Below are positions 8,392 through 15,128 of a stretch of 33,693 nt of DNA, one piece after another. The notes under the pieces were generated by a model. The model saw only the letters and a list, made by a program, of their open reading frames with translations. It had not been told where the DNA came from and did not search any database. Source of the stretch: Microthrixaceae bacterium (GTDB lineage: Bacteria; Actinomycetota; Acidimicrobiia; Acidimicrobiales; Microtrichaceae); the NCBI GenBank assembly GCA_020439285.1, contig JAGQSZ010000007.1, positions 1 to 33,693 of the forward strand. The letters are read 5' to 3'. Positions within the stretch are counted from its first letter, which is position 1. Every line of letters begins with the position of its first letter. The translations under genes were made by a program, and so were the position numbers.

Positions 8392-9279
8392 TCAAACTCC
8401 TGAATTGTTGGCTAGCGCGCTGCCAGTTGTGGGCGGGACCCCGAGCACCCGTCGGTCCAGACCGAACGCGAAACTGGATGAGTAGATACCGGTCCCCATC
8501 ATGTTTGTCTCGTGGTAGACACGGGAAGCCTTCTCGCCTTCGGCCGCACCGACAGCGACCATCAAGGGGATGAGGTGGTCCTCAGACGGGTGGCTCTGGC
8601 GAGCACCCGGAGCGGATTCCCAGTTGAGCAGTTGCCGGTCTCGGTCAGCGATGTCGCCATCGATCAGAACTTCGTGCAGCCATGCATCGAACGCCATGGA
8701 TGGAGCAACGCCCTCACCGCCCATCGCACGGAGATTGTGATAGCTGAGCCCGCTGCCCACGATCAGGACGCCCTCATCCCGCAGCGGAGCGAGAGCTCGT
8801 CCGACTGCAAGATGTTGAGCCGGGTCGTATCCCCTGCGGATCGACAGTTGCAGAATCGGAACGTTCGCGTCGGGATACATCACATAGAGGGGCGCGAACA
8901 CTCCATGATCAAACCCACGGTTCGGGTCGGTTGCGTTCGGGATACCTGCGGCGTCGAGTAGTTCCACGACCCGGGAGGCAACGCTTGGCGAACCAGGTGC
9001 CGGGTACTGGATCCGATATGTGAAGTCCGGGAATCCGCCGTAGTCGTAATACATGGGTGGATTGGGGTGGGTCTGGACGGTGAAGTCTCGTTCTTCCCAG
9101 TGGCCCGACACCACGAGAATGGCTTTGGGCGTCACACCGATCTGTTCGGGTATGGCCTGAAGCGATGACTCGAGGATGCTCCAGTCGCCCGGGAGCAGGT
9201 CCTTGATCCAGGGCCACGGTCCACCGCCGTGAGAAATGAAATAGCTGGGTAGTCGAGCGTCGTGTGCTTCGGTGCCCAT
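8392..9279 (-). CDS. Class III extradiol dioxygenase, 4,5-DOPA-dioxygenase (DODA/YgiD) type
   Basis: A 295-residue metal-dependent ring-cleaving dioxygenase of the LigB superfamily, which opens catechol rings beside the hydroxyls. Expected ligand and active-site histidines are all in place: H17 in FISHGGGPW, H60 in VVSGHWE, H125 in GFDHGVFAPL and H181 in GSGLSYHNL. Length fits the DODA family (~260-300). I chose ATG 9279 because GGAG lies about 8 nt upstream; the frame extends to a TTG at 9306. It is first in a two-gene operon with the SIP gene and lies under two MarR-type operators. The natural substrate (DOPA-like, catecholate siderophore, or another catechol) is not determinable from sequence. 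Confidence 0.9.
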   Translation of the reverse strand: MGTEAHDARLPSYFISHGGGPWPWIKDLLPGDWSILESSLQAIPEQIGVTPKAILVVSGHWEERDFTVQTHPNPPMYYDYGGFPDFTYRIQYPAPGSPSVASRVVELLDAAGIPNATDPNRGFDHGVFAPLYVMYPDANVPILQLSIRRGYDPAQHLAVGRALAPLRDEGVLIVGSGLSYHNLRAMGGEGVAPSMAFDAWLHEVLIDGDIADRDRQLLNWESAPGARQSHPSEDHLIPLMVAVGAAEGEKASRVYHETNMMGTGIYSSSFAFGLDRRVLGVPPTTGSALANNSGV

Positions 9280-9292
9280 CTGCACTCCAATG

Positions 9293-9308
9293 ACTTGAAT
9301 CTTCAACT
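9293..9308. promoter_or_regulatory. Imperfect second MarR-type operator
   Basis: ACTTGAATCTTCAACT is a near-palindrome matching the perfect operator at 9324 in 13 of 16 positions. It covers the expected transcription start of the dioxygenase operon. The two sites are 31 bp apart centre to centre, about three helical turns, so two dimers would bind the same face of the DNA. Confidence 0.6.
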
Positions 9309-9309
9309 G

Positions 9310-9337
9310 ACACTACATCAACAACTTGAACGTTCAA
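9310..9337 (-). promoter_or_regulatory. Putative promoter of the dioxygenase-SIP operon
   Basis: On the minus strand a -35-like TTGAAC (9337-9332, inside the perfect operator) is followed after 16 nt by a -10-like TAGTGT (9315-9310). Repressor bound at 9324-9339 would block the -35. Confidence 0.45.
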
Positions 9338-9339
9338 GT
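9324..9339. promoter_or_regulatory. MarR-type operator, perfect palindrome (copy A)
   Basis: ACTTGAACGTTCAAGT is a perfect 16-bp palindrome. The identical sequence recurs at 10090-10105 in front of the marR gene. Identity between the two copies extends over 26 bp (9321-9346 and 10087-10112), beyond the palindrome itself. Confidence 0.8.
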
Positions 9340-9415
9340 CATTCCCAAACAGGTGAAGCTTCTACGCATGACGCTGCGCCACCACCACTCAACACACCCT
9401 TGCGCATCATGATGC

Positions 9416-9421
9416 TAAAAT
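9416..9421 (+). promoter_or_regulatory. Putative -10 box of the vapBC operon
   Basis: TAAAAT followed by 6 nt and the ATG at 9428, fitting a leaderless transcript. Confidence 0.5.
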
Positions 9422-9427
9422 TGGCGC

Positions 9428-9649
9428 ATGCGTACGACCATCACCTTGGACGATGATGTCGCTGCCGCCGTGGATGCCGTTCGTCGAAGAGACGGCATCG
9501 GTCCGAGCGAGGCTGTCAACAACCTCATTCGGCAAGGCTTGGTCAACCAGCCCCGAAATCAAACCTATGAGCATCGCTCCGTCGCCATGGGGGCACGTGT
9601 CGACGTGAGCAACATCGGGGCAGTACTCGATCTTCTCGACGAGGACTGA
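9428..9649 (+). CDS. vapB: VapB-type ribbon-helix-helix antitoxin
   Basis: A 73-residue protein beginning with a ribbon-helix-helix DNA-binding segment (MRTTITLDDDVAAAVDAVRR, then helix 2 GPSEAVNNLIRQGL at about 28-41). The C-terminal tail, ending VSNIGAVLDLLDED, is the kind of extension that binds the toxin. In type II systems it neutralises the VapC nuclease and represses its own operon. It is followed after 3 nt by the PIN toxin gene. The pair is embedded between the dioxygenase operon and its apparent regulator. Confidence 0.88.
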   Translation: MRTTITLDDDVAAAVDAVRRRDGIGPSEAVNNLIRQGLVNQPRNQTYEHRSVAMGARVDVSNIGAVLDLLDED

Positions 9650-9652
9650 CCA

Positions 9653-10078
9653 TTGCTCCTCGATGCGAACATTCTGCTCTACTCAATCGACTCCGATTCA
9701 CCCTTCCACGACGCGGCGTCAGACTGGCTCACCAGAGTGTTAAGGGGCGATCGTCGTGTAGCCCTGCCCTGGTCGACAATCAGCGCCTTTCTCCGCATCG
9801 CCACTCACCCTCGAATCTATGACCGACCTCTGACCGGCGAAGGTGCTGCCCGCTTCGTCTCCGATTGGCTGGACTGCGACCCGGTGTGGATTCCGCCGAC
9901 CTCACCCAGGACGTTCCGTCATTACAGGAGTCTGTGTGAAGTGCATCAGATCACGGGCAACCTGGTCCCAGACGCGCTCTTGGCGGCAACCGCGCTGGAG
10001 AACGGTCTCATCGTGATGACCACAGACAGCGACTTCAGCCGTTTCGAAGAAGTTCAGTCCATGAATCCCCTCCGCTGA
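9653..10078 (+). CDS. vapC: VapC-type PIN-domain ribonuclease toxin
   Basis: A 141-residue PIN-domain protein. The first catalytic Asp is D4 in MLLDANILLYSID; the second block WSTISAFLRIATHPRI is typical of the VapC subgroup in which Ser/Phe replace the usual Glu environment. The C-terminal acidic positions lie in PDALLAATALENGLIVMTTDSDFSRF. Such toxins cleave RNA, often tRNA or rRNA, with Mg2+. The start is a TTG at 9653, 3 nt after the antitoxin stop, consistent with coupled translation. The gene ends just before the second MarR operator copy. Confidence 0.88.
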   Translation: MLLDANILLYSIDSDSPFHDAASDWLTRVLRGDRRVALPWSTISAFLRIATHPRIYDRPLTGEGAARFVSDWLDCDPVWIPPTSPRTFRHYRSLCEVHQITGNLVPDALLAATALENGLIVMTTDSDFSRFEEVQSMNPLR

Positions 10079-10089
10079 CGAACTCTACA

Positions 10090-10105
10090 ACTTGAACGTT
10101 CAAGT
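10090..10105. promoter_or_regulatory. MarR-type operator, perfect palindrome (copy B)
   Basis: ACTTGAACGTTCAAGT, identical to the copy at 9324-9339. It sits where a -35 element would lie relative to the TAGGAT box at 10121, so the MarR protein probably represses its own gene. Confidence 0.8.
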
Positions 10106-10120
10106 CATTCCCGGGGCGGA

Positions 10121-10126
10121 TAGGAT
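10121..10126 (+). promoter_or_regulatory. Putative -10 box of the marR gene
   Basis: TAGGAT followed by 6 nt and the GTG start at 10133, with TTCAAG 16 nt upstream as a possible -35 inside the operator. Confidence 0.5.
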
Positions 10127-10132
10127 CTAAGT

Positions 10133-10615
10133 GTGCACCAAGGTGGCCAAGAGCCCGACTGGCTCGACGAGGACGAGATGCAAGCCTGGATGGCGTTGGT
10201 GCGACTGCTCGTGCGGCTTCCCTCAGCTCTCGATGCTCAACTCCGCAGAGACGCCTCGATAACCCACTTCGAGTACCAGGTGCTCGCCCAGCTCTCGATG
10301 GCTGAGGGTCACACGATGCGGATGAGTGATTTGGCGCAACTCGCGGACGGGTCGCTGTCTCGGCTTTCACACACCGCAACCCGGTTGGAAAAGCGTGGGT
10401 GGATCTCACGCGCGACGGACCCCGAGGACGGGCGTTACACGATCGCCACGCTCACCAAATCCGGGATGACAAAGATGGTCGCGACGGCTCCGGGTCATGT
10501 GGCTGCGGTACGCGAACACGTCTTCGAACCACTGACGACGCGTCAGGTCCAACAACTCGCAGCGATCGCGAATCGCATTGTCGGCTCAATCGATTCCGAC
10601 ACTGGCCCAGCCTGA
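10133..10615 (+). CDS. MarR-family transcriptional regulator
   Basis: A 160-residue winged-helix protein with MarR features: N-terminal dimerisation helix, ITHFEYQVLAQLSMAEGHTMRMSDLAQLADGSLSRLSHTATRLEKRGWISRATDPEDGRYTIATLTKSG spanning HTH and wing at about 43-112, where DPEDGRYTIATLT is the wing, and C-terminal dimer helices. MarR proteins typically release DNA on binding phenolic ligands or on thiol oxidation. Its own promoter and the dioxygenase-SIP promoter share the same 16-bp palindrome, so I infer it represses both. The GTG at 10133 is supported by the -10 box 6 nt upstream. Confidence 0.9.
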   Translation: MHQGGQEPDWLDEDEMQAWMALVRLLVRLPSALDAQLRRDASITHFEYQVLAQLSMAEGHTMRMSDLAQLADGSLSRLSHTATRLEKRGWISRATDPEDGRYTIATLTKSGMTKMVATAPGHVAAVREHVFEPLTTRQVQQLAAIANRIVGSIDSDTGPA

Positions 10616-10651
10616 GGGAACAGAGCGAACCGCCGACATAACGCCGTGGGC

Positions 10652-10657
10652 TACGGT
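10652..10657 (+). promoter_or_regulatory. Putative -10 box of the thioesterase gene
   Basis: TACGGT followed by 7 nt and the ATG at 10665. This favours that ATG over upstream in-frame starts. Confidence 0.45.
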
Positions 10658-10664
10658 CGTCCCT

Positions 10665-11069
10665 ATGACAGGTAGCACGACCCCAAACCCCAAGCCGACA
10701 CGGTTCATGGAGGCATGCGGTCTTGTAGTCAACGAGGTCAGTCCCACACACGTGACCGGTTGGATAGATCTCACCGCAGACTTCCATCAACCATTTGGAA
10801 TTGTGCATGGCGGGGTCTACGCATCTGCTGTCGAGAGCGCTGCGAGCATGGGCGCGACGGCCGCTGTCAGTGACAAGGGACTGATCGCTGTTGGTGTCAA
10901 TAACAACACCAACTTCCTACGTTCGATGACCGAGGGGCGAGTGATCATCGAGGCACGCGCGATCAGCCAGAGTCGCACCCAGCAGTTGTGGGAAGTAGAG
11001 ATCACCGACGAGCAGGACCGACTCGTCGCTACCGGACAGCTCAGGCTTCAGAACGTCACACCGCGCTAG
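10665..11069 (+). CDS. PaaI-family hotdog-fold acyl-CoA thioesterase
   Basis: A 134-residue single hotdog domain. The active-site helix region FHQPFGIVHGGVYASAVESAAS (about 46-67) carries the HGG turn and the catalytic acidic residue position of PaaI/YdiI-type thioesterases, which hydrolyse aryl- or acyl-CoA esters. NNNTNFLRSMTEGRVIIEARAI and the closing strand complete the fold. The open frame extends upstream to 10578, but that part overlaps the marR end and precedes the -10 box, so ATG 10665 is preferred. Transcription is probably independent of marR. Substrate unknown. Confidence 0.88.
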   Translation: MTGSTTPNPKPTRFMEACGLVVNEVSPTHVTGWIDLTADFHQPFGIVHGGVYASAVESAASMGATAAVSDKGLIAVGVNNNTNFLRSMTEGRVIIEARAISQSRTQQLWEVEITDEQDRLVATGQLRLQNVTPR

Positions 11070-11280
11070 GCAGACGAACAGCTCAGCAGTTCTCTCCGAA
11101 ATGATTGTCGTGGGGACCTTTCATATCCGCGACCATCGACAGGGCCACCCATACGATTCATTCGAGGTCAGCCCGGACTCATCCCCTCGGCTGGATCCGC
11201 CCTGGATCAGCATTTAATTCGGCCAATCGGGAAATCTTGTCAACCGCTCCGGGCTGCTCGTGCGTCGTGGAGGTGTGACA

Positions 11281-11805
11281 GTGTCATCGTTGATTTCACC
11301 GAACCAGCGTCTAGGAAGGGATGATCTCGTTTCGTTCGTCGAGACCGAGTACTCCCAGGTCGTGGCATCGGTGGCGCTGATGACCGGTGATTCCGATGGT
11401 GCTGAGGATGCGGTCCAAGATGCGCTCGCGTCGTTGCGGCAAAGACAGGACGGGTTCCGGCCCGACAACGTCGCAGCGTGGGTAACCGTCGTCGCGGCCA
11501 ACGGATCCAGGTCGACACTCCGTCGCCGCGGTGCCGAGGCCCGTGCCTTCGAGCGACTCGGTCCGTCCGCTACCGCCAGCAATGACGACGCTGCATCACG
11601 GCTCAGTGACGCTGGCCTGATCTCGGCTGCGCTCGCAGAACTGCCTGACCGTCAACGCCACATTGCGGTCCTCTATTACTTGGGCGATCACTCGGTCCAC
11701 GACATCGCTGTCGCGCTCAAAGTGAGCGACGGGACCGTCAAGACCCAACTGTCACGCGCCCGGACGACTTTGAGGGCCTCACTCGAGCGAGGAGACAACA
11801 AGTGA
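11281..11805 (+). CDS. ECF-type RNA polymerase sigma factor
   Basis: A 174-residue group 4 sigma factor. Region 2 runs from about LVSFVETEYSQVVASVALMTGDSDGAEDAVQDAL to the WVTVVAANGSRSTLRRR end. Region 4 is the LPDRQRHIAVLYYLGDHSVHDIAVALKVSDGTVKTQLSRARTTLR helix-turn-helix, the HTH being about 136-158. GTG 11281 was chosen because GGAGG lies exactly 7 nt upstream (11269-11273); the frame is open to another GTG at 11260. It overlaps the next gene by 4 nt (GTGA), the usual sigma/anti-sigma coupling. The 211-bp upstream gap (11070-11280) shows no recognisable RNA or hairpin. Confidence 0.88.
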   Translation: MSSLISPNQRLGRDDLVSFVETEYSQVVASVALMTGDSDGAEDAVQDALASLRQRQDGFRPDNVAAWVTVVAANGSRSTLRRRGAEARAFERLGPSATASNDDAASRLSDAGLISAALAELPDRQRHIAVLYYLGDHSVHDIAVALKVSDGTVKTQLSRARTTLRASLERGDNK

Positions 11806-12911
11806 CCGACGACGATGCATTCGAGGAACGCCTTCGGGAATCGTTCCGGGATCTCGGCGAGAAGAACTCGCCCGAGATCGGGGATCCAAGCTCGATCGCG
11901 GATGGGATCCTCTCACGACCAGTTGCCGCTGGAGGATCCGCGGCCTATGCGGCACCAGGCCGGGTCGCCCCGTGGAAAATGCTCGGTGTTCTGGCAGTAG
12001 TTGGGGCCGCCGGCATCGGCACCGGTATCTGGGCGGGGTCATCGGGTGGCGACAAGAGTGCACCGACCGACAGTGCCGGAGTGGTCGAACTCGCTTCGGC
12101 CGATATGTGGCGTTGCCCTGACAACGGTGTGGTCGGCCGGCTCACCAGCGGCGACCGGGTACTGCTCACGGGCCGAACCGAGGACGGCTCCTGGGCACAG
12201 CTGCGTTCTCCGGGGAATCCTTCGAGCAATGTCTGGATCACGAAAGAAGCAATCGACCCGGACGGCGGATTCGATGACCTTCCGGTCGTTGAGTGCGACG
12301 ACCCGGACGCGAATCCCCGACTCCATTCGATAGCCCCACTGACCGATTCGGAATCAGTTCCCGAATCAACCACTACGACTCTGGTCCCCGAGGACACGAT
12401 CCCAGGCTCGGACTCCACAACCACATCAACCGAGCCATCGCCGACGACAACTATCAAGGGGGGCGGCTCGACTACGACCACCACGCCGTCTTCGACGACG
12501 ACTCGTCCGACCACCACCACAACGACCCCTGATAGGACCGGTCCCTCGATCACGAGCGTCTCGGCCAGCCCCAACCGCATCTGGACCTTGGAGATGCCTG
12601 GTGTCCCGTGTCCACCTGACAAGTCCGCACGAACAGTGATGATCAGCGCCGCTGTCAGCGATCCCGGCGGCGTCTCGTCGGTGCGCTTCGAGTGGTCCGT
12701 GGCCGGGCAGTCCGGAACGGTGACGATGACCAAGTCCGGTAACACCTGGACTGGCACCACCAAACCTTTTCCGGCCAACACCCTTCCCAATTCGGGCCCG
12801 AATATGAACCAGACGGTGACGGTCACGGTTCGCGCAGTCGACACAGCCGGCAACAGTTCCACCAGCGCCACGAGCTTCCAACTGCGCTCATCAGGCGAAT
12901 GTTTCGGGTGA
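11802..12911 (+). CDS. Probable membrane anti-sigma factor with SH3-like and Ig-like exported domains
   Basis: A 369-residue single-pass membrane protein. Residues 1-57 are cytoplasmic and acidic, 60-79 form the membrane helix, 98-152 resemble a bacterial SH3 domain (MWRCPDNGVVGRLTSGDRVLLTGRTEDGSWAQLRSP...VWITKEAID), ~175-245 is a Thr/Ser/Pro-rich wall-spanning linker with runs of Thr, and ~250-365 is an Ig-like beta domain (TGPSITSVSASPN...VTVRAVDTAGNSS). The four-base overlap with the sigma gene and the membrane topology imply it is the cognate anti-sigma factor, although the cytoplasmic part has no recognisable zinc-binding ZAS motif. The SH3 and Ig parts suggest sensing of the cell envelope; that is inference. 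Confidence 0.7.
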   Translation: MTDDDAFEERLRESFRDLGEKNSPEIGDPSSIADGILSRPVAAGGSAAYAAPGRVAPWKMLGVLAVVGAAGIGTGIWAGSSGGDKSAPTDSAGVVELASADMWRCPDNGVVGRLTSGDRVLLTGRTEDGSWAQLRSPGNPSSNVWITKEAIDPDGGFDDLPVVECDDPDANPRLHSIAPLTDSESVPESTTTTLVPEDTIPGSDSTTTSTEPSPTTTIKGGGSTTTTTPSSTTTRPTTTTTTPDRTGPSITSVSASPNRIWTLEMPGVPCPPDKSARTVMISAAVSDPGGVSSVRFEWSVAGQSGTVTMTKSGNTWTGTTKPFPANTLPNSGPNMNQTVTVTVRAVDTAGNSSTSATSFQLRSSGECFG

Positions 12912-12920
12912 GGAGAATCC

Positions 12921-15113
12921 ATGACCGATAACACGAACCAGCCATCGAACCTGACCGCTGACTCCCACAAGCAGGGATCCAACAAGCGACGTGTTCTCAC
13001 TGGGGCACTCGCTGCAGTAGCGGTCTTCGCCGTCACCTCCGGGGCATCGTGGGCTATCACACGCGACCGCTCAACCGCTGACGATGACGTTGTCACCGAG
13101 GCCATCGCTGCAGCACCGCTCGTCGACGATAACGGGGAGCCGATCACGGTCGATGCCGACTATTCGTCATCTCGGGTCGTGCTACCTCACACCAGGACCA
13201 TCACCCACGATGTCGCCTTCGACGCCATTGCCGCCACGGCTGTGCTCGGTGCAGACGACACGGGCACCGGAGAGGTGATTCTGGATACGCCGATCGAGGG
13301 AACGCTCTCGACCGACGGTCCAACCGATGACACGACCGATGCGACGGGGACGCCGCCAAGTACGGCCGGTACGGACTCAACTCCCGTCCCCTCTTCAAGC
13401 ATCCCTGCAACAACCGACGACGCCGGGAGCGCGGGAGGCACCCCAACAACCGCGCCCGACATTCGGTCCTGGCGTTTCATCGATCCTTGTGCTGATCACA
13501 CCGAGCGATGTGCAGCACTAGCCGGCGGGGTCACGATGGGGGCAACGGTTCTGCCACTTGCGGGCGATCCGGTCCTTCCCCCGGTCAAGATCCGTTCGAT
13601 CTCGGCGAGCGGGGGCAAGTCCAAGGGCTGTTCCGCAGACGAGGTGCCCCAAGGCCGGCGGGCCATCGAGGTGACAGTCAACCGTCCAGCGAGTCTCGAA
13701 CTCCAGTGGCAGCGGAATCTGTTGCCGGCTGCACAAGCAGTGCACGTGACTCCAGTGCCGGCGACTCTGAGCGAATACCGTGAGGACCCCAGCCGGGGTT
13801 GGACCACCTGTGTCGACATGGTGTTCCCAACTGGCCTCGACCGCACCGGCGCCTCGTTGGTGGTCAAGGCGACAGTCGCTGACCGCACCTCTGACACCAA
13901 GGTGCAGTTCGTGTACGACGACGATGTCCGACGCCTGTTGGTGTTCTCGGCGGGCAAGTCCGACGAAGTGATTGCCATGACACCCAAGATCGGTGACGTT
14001 CGTCTGGCGGCGGTGGCACTTGGAGTGGCCGAGGACGAACCCACCGGATGTGCCAGGGCTGCACAACGAGTGTTGCCTCGCAATCCCGCTCCCGGAACCG
14101 AAGCGTTGCGTGGCGAAGTGCTCAGCGATGATTTGGCGGCCACGCTCGCACCCAATGACAAGCAGTGGGTGGCCGCAAGGTTCACGAACCTCGGCGAGGC
14201 AGAGCGTTACGCCGTGTGCATGTTCTCGATCGGCACAGCACGAGGCAACCTCAACGGCGCTGTCGAGGCCACCGACGCTGTGTTGGTCCAGCCACCGAAC
14301 CGTGAGCGCTATGAGATCCAACCGGTGTCTTTCGATCGCAAGAGGCTGACCGGTCGGAGGGGGTTCTCCATCAAGGTCGAGGACACTTCGGCGTTGTGCT
14401 CATGGACCAAGTTTCTGAGCGACGACGACCCCGCGCGCCAGGACCTTCATGGCGATTTTCAACCTTGTGAGATCGGTCGACTCGAGACTGCTGATCAAGT
14501 GATCGGCAAGATCTCGACCAACTACGACAAGACCTCGACTAGCTACCTGAACCTTCCTGCCCACTGCATCCGCACAAGCGACTGCAAGGGACTGGGCGTC
14601 GTTCAACTCCACACGCTTGATGTCCCCGGCCCGAGCTACGGGCCGAATGTGTGTGGAGCGACCGGCGCGAGTTGCGACGGCGTACGCCCACGCGGCGTTC
14701 TAGATGGGATCCTCACCGTTTCGGTGAAGCGCATCGAGAGCCCCGTCGGCCCTGAATCCTGGACGATCGGTCCGAGCAAGCGAGTCGATGTGAACATCCC
14801 ACAGGAGTTCTACGAACTGATCGACTTCGCCCACAGCAGCATGTTGCTAGGGGTCGATGGACAGATCATCGCCAGGGTCCACACGCTCGTTCCAACCAAT
14901 GTCACCCTGTACCCAATGACCTGCGATGGCGGTGTGCGACGCACACTCGATCCGATGGTGAGCGTGCTGCTGAGCACCGACCACTACTTCGAGCTACCCA
15001 TGCGACTAGACGTCGGCCACTGCATGACCGCCGGAGTGATGGCTGTCGACCCGACGGGTGAACTTCATGACAACACAGATGGAATGTTCCCCCAGGTCTG
15101 GCGCACCGAATAG
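12921..15113 (+). CDS. Large membrane-anchored extracytoplasmic protein of unknown function
   Basis: A 730-residue protein with a short cytoplasmic N-terminus, a membrane segment at about 25-46, a Thr/Ser/Pro/Asp-rich linker (~115-180) and a ~550-residue exported part containing many cysteines (for example FIDPCADHTERC, LPAHCIRTSDCKG, NVCGATGASCDG, YPMTCDGG, VGHCMTAG) that probably form disulfides. I recognise no named domain; predicted repeated beta segments suggest several Ig-like or jelly-roll modules. ATG 12921 has GAGGAG about 7 nt upstream and follows the anti-sigma-like gene by 9 bp, so it is the third gene of the sigma operon. It may be a signal-transduction partner or an envelope target. 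Confidence 0.7.
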   Translation: MTDNTNQPSNLTADSHKQGSNKRRVLTGALAAVAVFAVTSGASWAITRDRSTADDDVVTEAIAAAPLVDDNGEPITVDADYSSSRVVLPHTRTITHDVAFDAIAATAVLGADDTGTGEVILDTPIEGTLSTDGPTDDTTDATGTPPSTAGTDSTPVPSSSIPATTDDAGSAGGTPTTAPDIRSWRFIDPCADHTERCAALAGGVTMGATVLPLAGDPVLPPVKIRSISASGGKSKGCSADEVPQGRRAIEVTVNRPASLELQWQRNLLPAAQAVHVTPVPATLSEYREDPSRGWTTCVDMVFPTGLDRTGASLVVKATVADRTSDTKVQFVYDDDVRRLLVFSAGKSDEVIAMTPKIGDVRLAAVALGVAEDEPTGCARAAQRVLPRNPAPGTEALRGEVLSDDLAATLAPNDKQWVAARFTNLGEAERYAVCMFSIGTARGNLNGAVEATDAVLVQPPNRERYEIQPVSFDRKRLTGRRGFSIKVEDTSALCSWTKFLSDDDPARQDLHGDFQPCEIGRLETADQVIGKISTNYDKTSTSYLNLPAHCIRTSDCKGLGVVQLHTLDVPGPSYGPNVCGATGASCDGVRPRGVLDGILTVSVKRIESPVGPESWTIGPSKRVDVNIPQEFYELIDFAHSSMLLGVDGQIIARVHTLVPTNVTLYPMTCDGGVRRTLDPMVSVLLSTDHYFELPMRLDVGHCMTAGVMAVDPTGELHDNTDGMFPQVWRTE

Positions 15114-15128
15114 CACCGTCCAACGATG

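Noticed and set aside
11070-11280. Possible small RNA or tRNA in the longest plain gap before the sigma gene
   Set aside because: No cloverleaf, hairpin with T-run or known riboswitch core could be found by eye.
11945-13147. A 400-codon minus-strand open frame rich in Val/Ser
   Set aside because: It is the antisense shadow of the anti-sigma and secreted-protein genes; its composition mirrors the Thr-rich linker and it has no domain.
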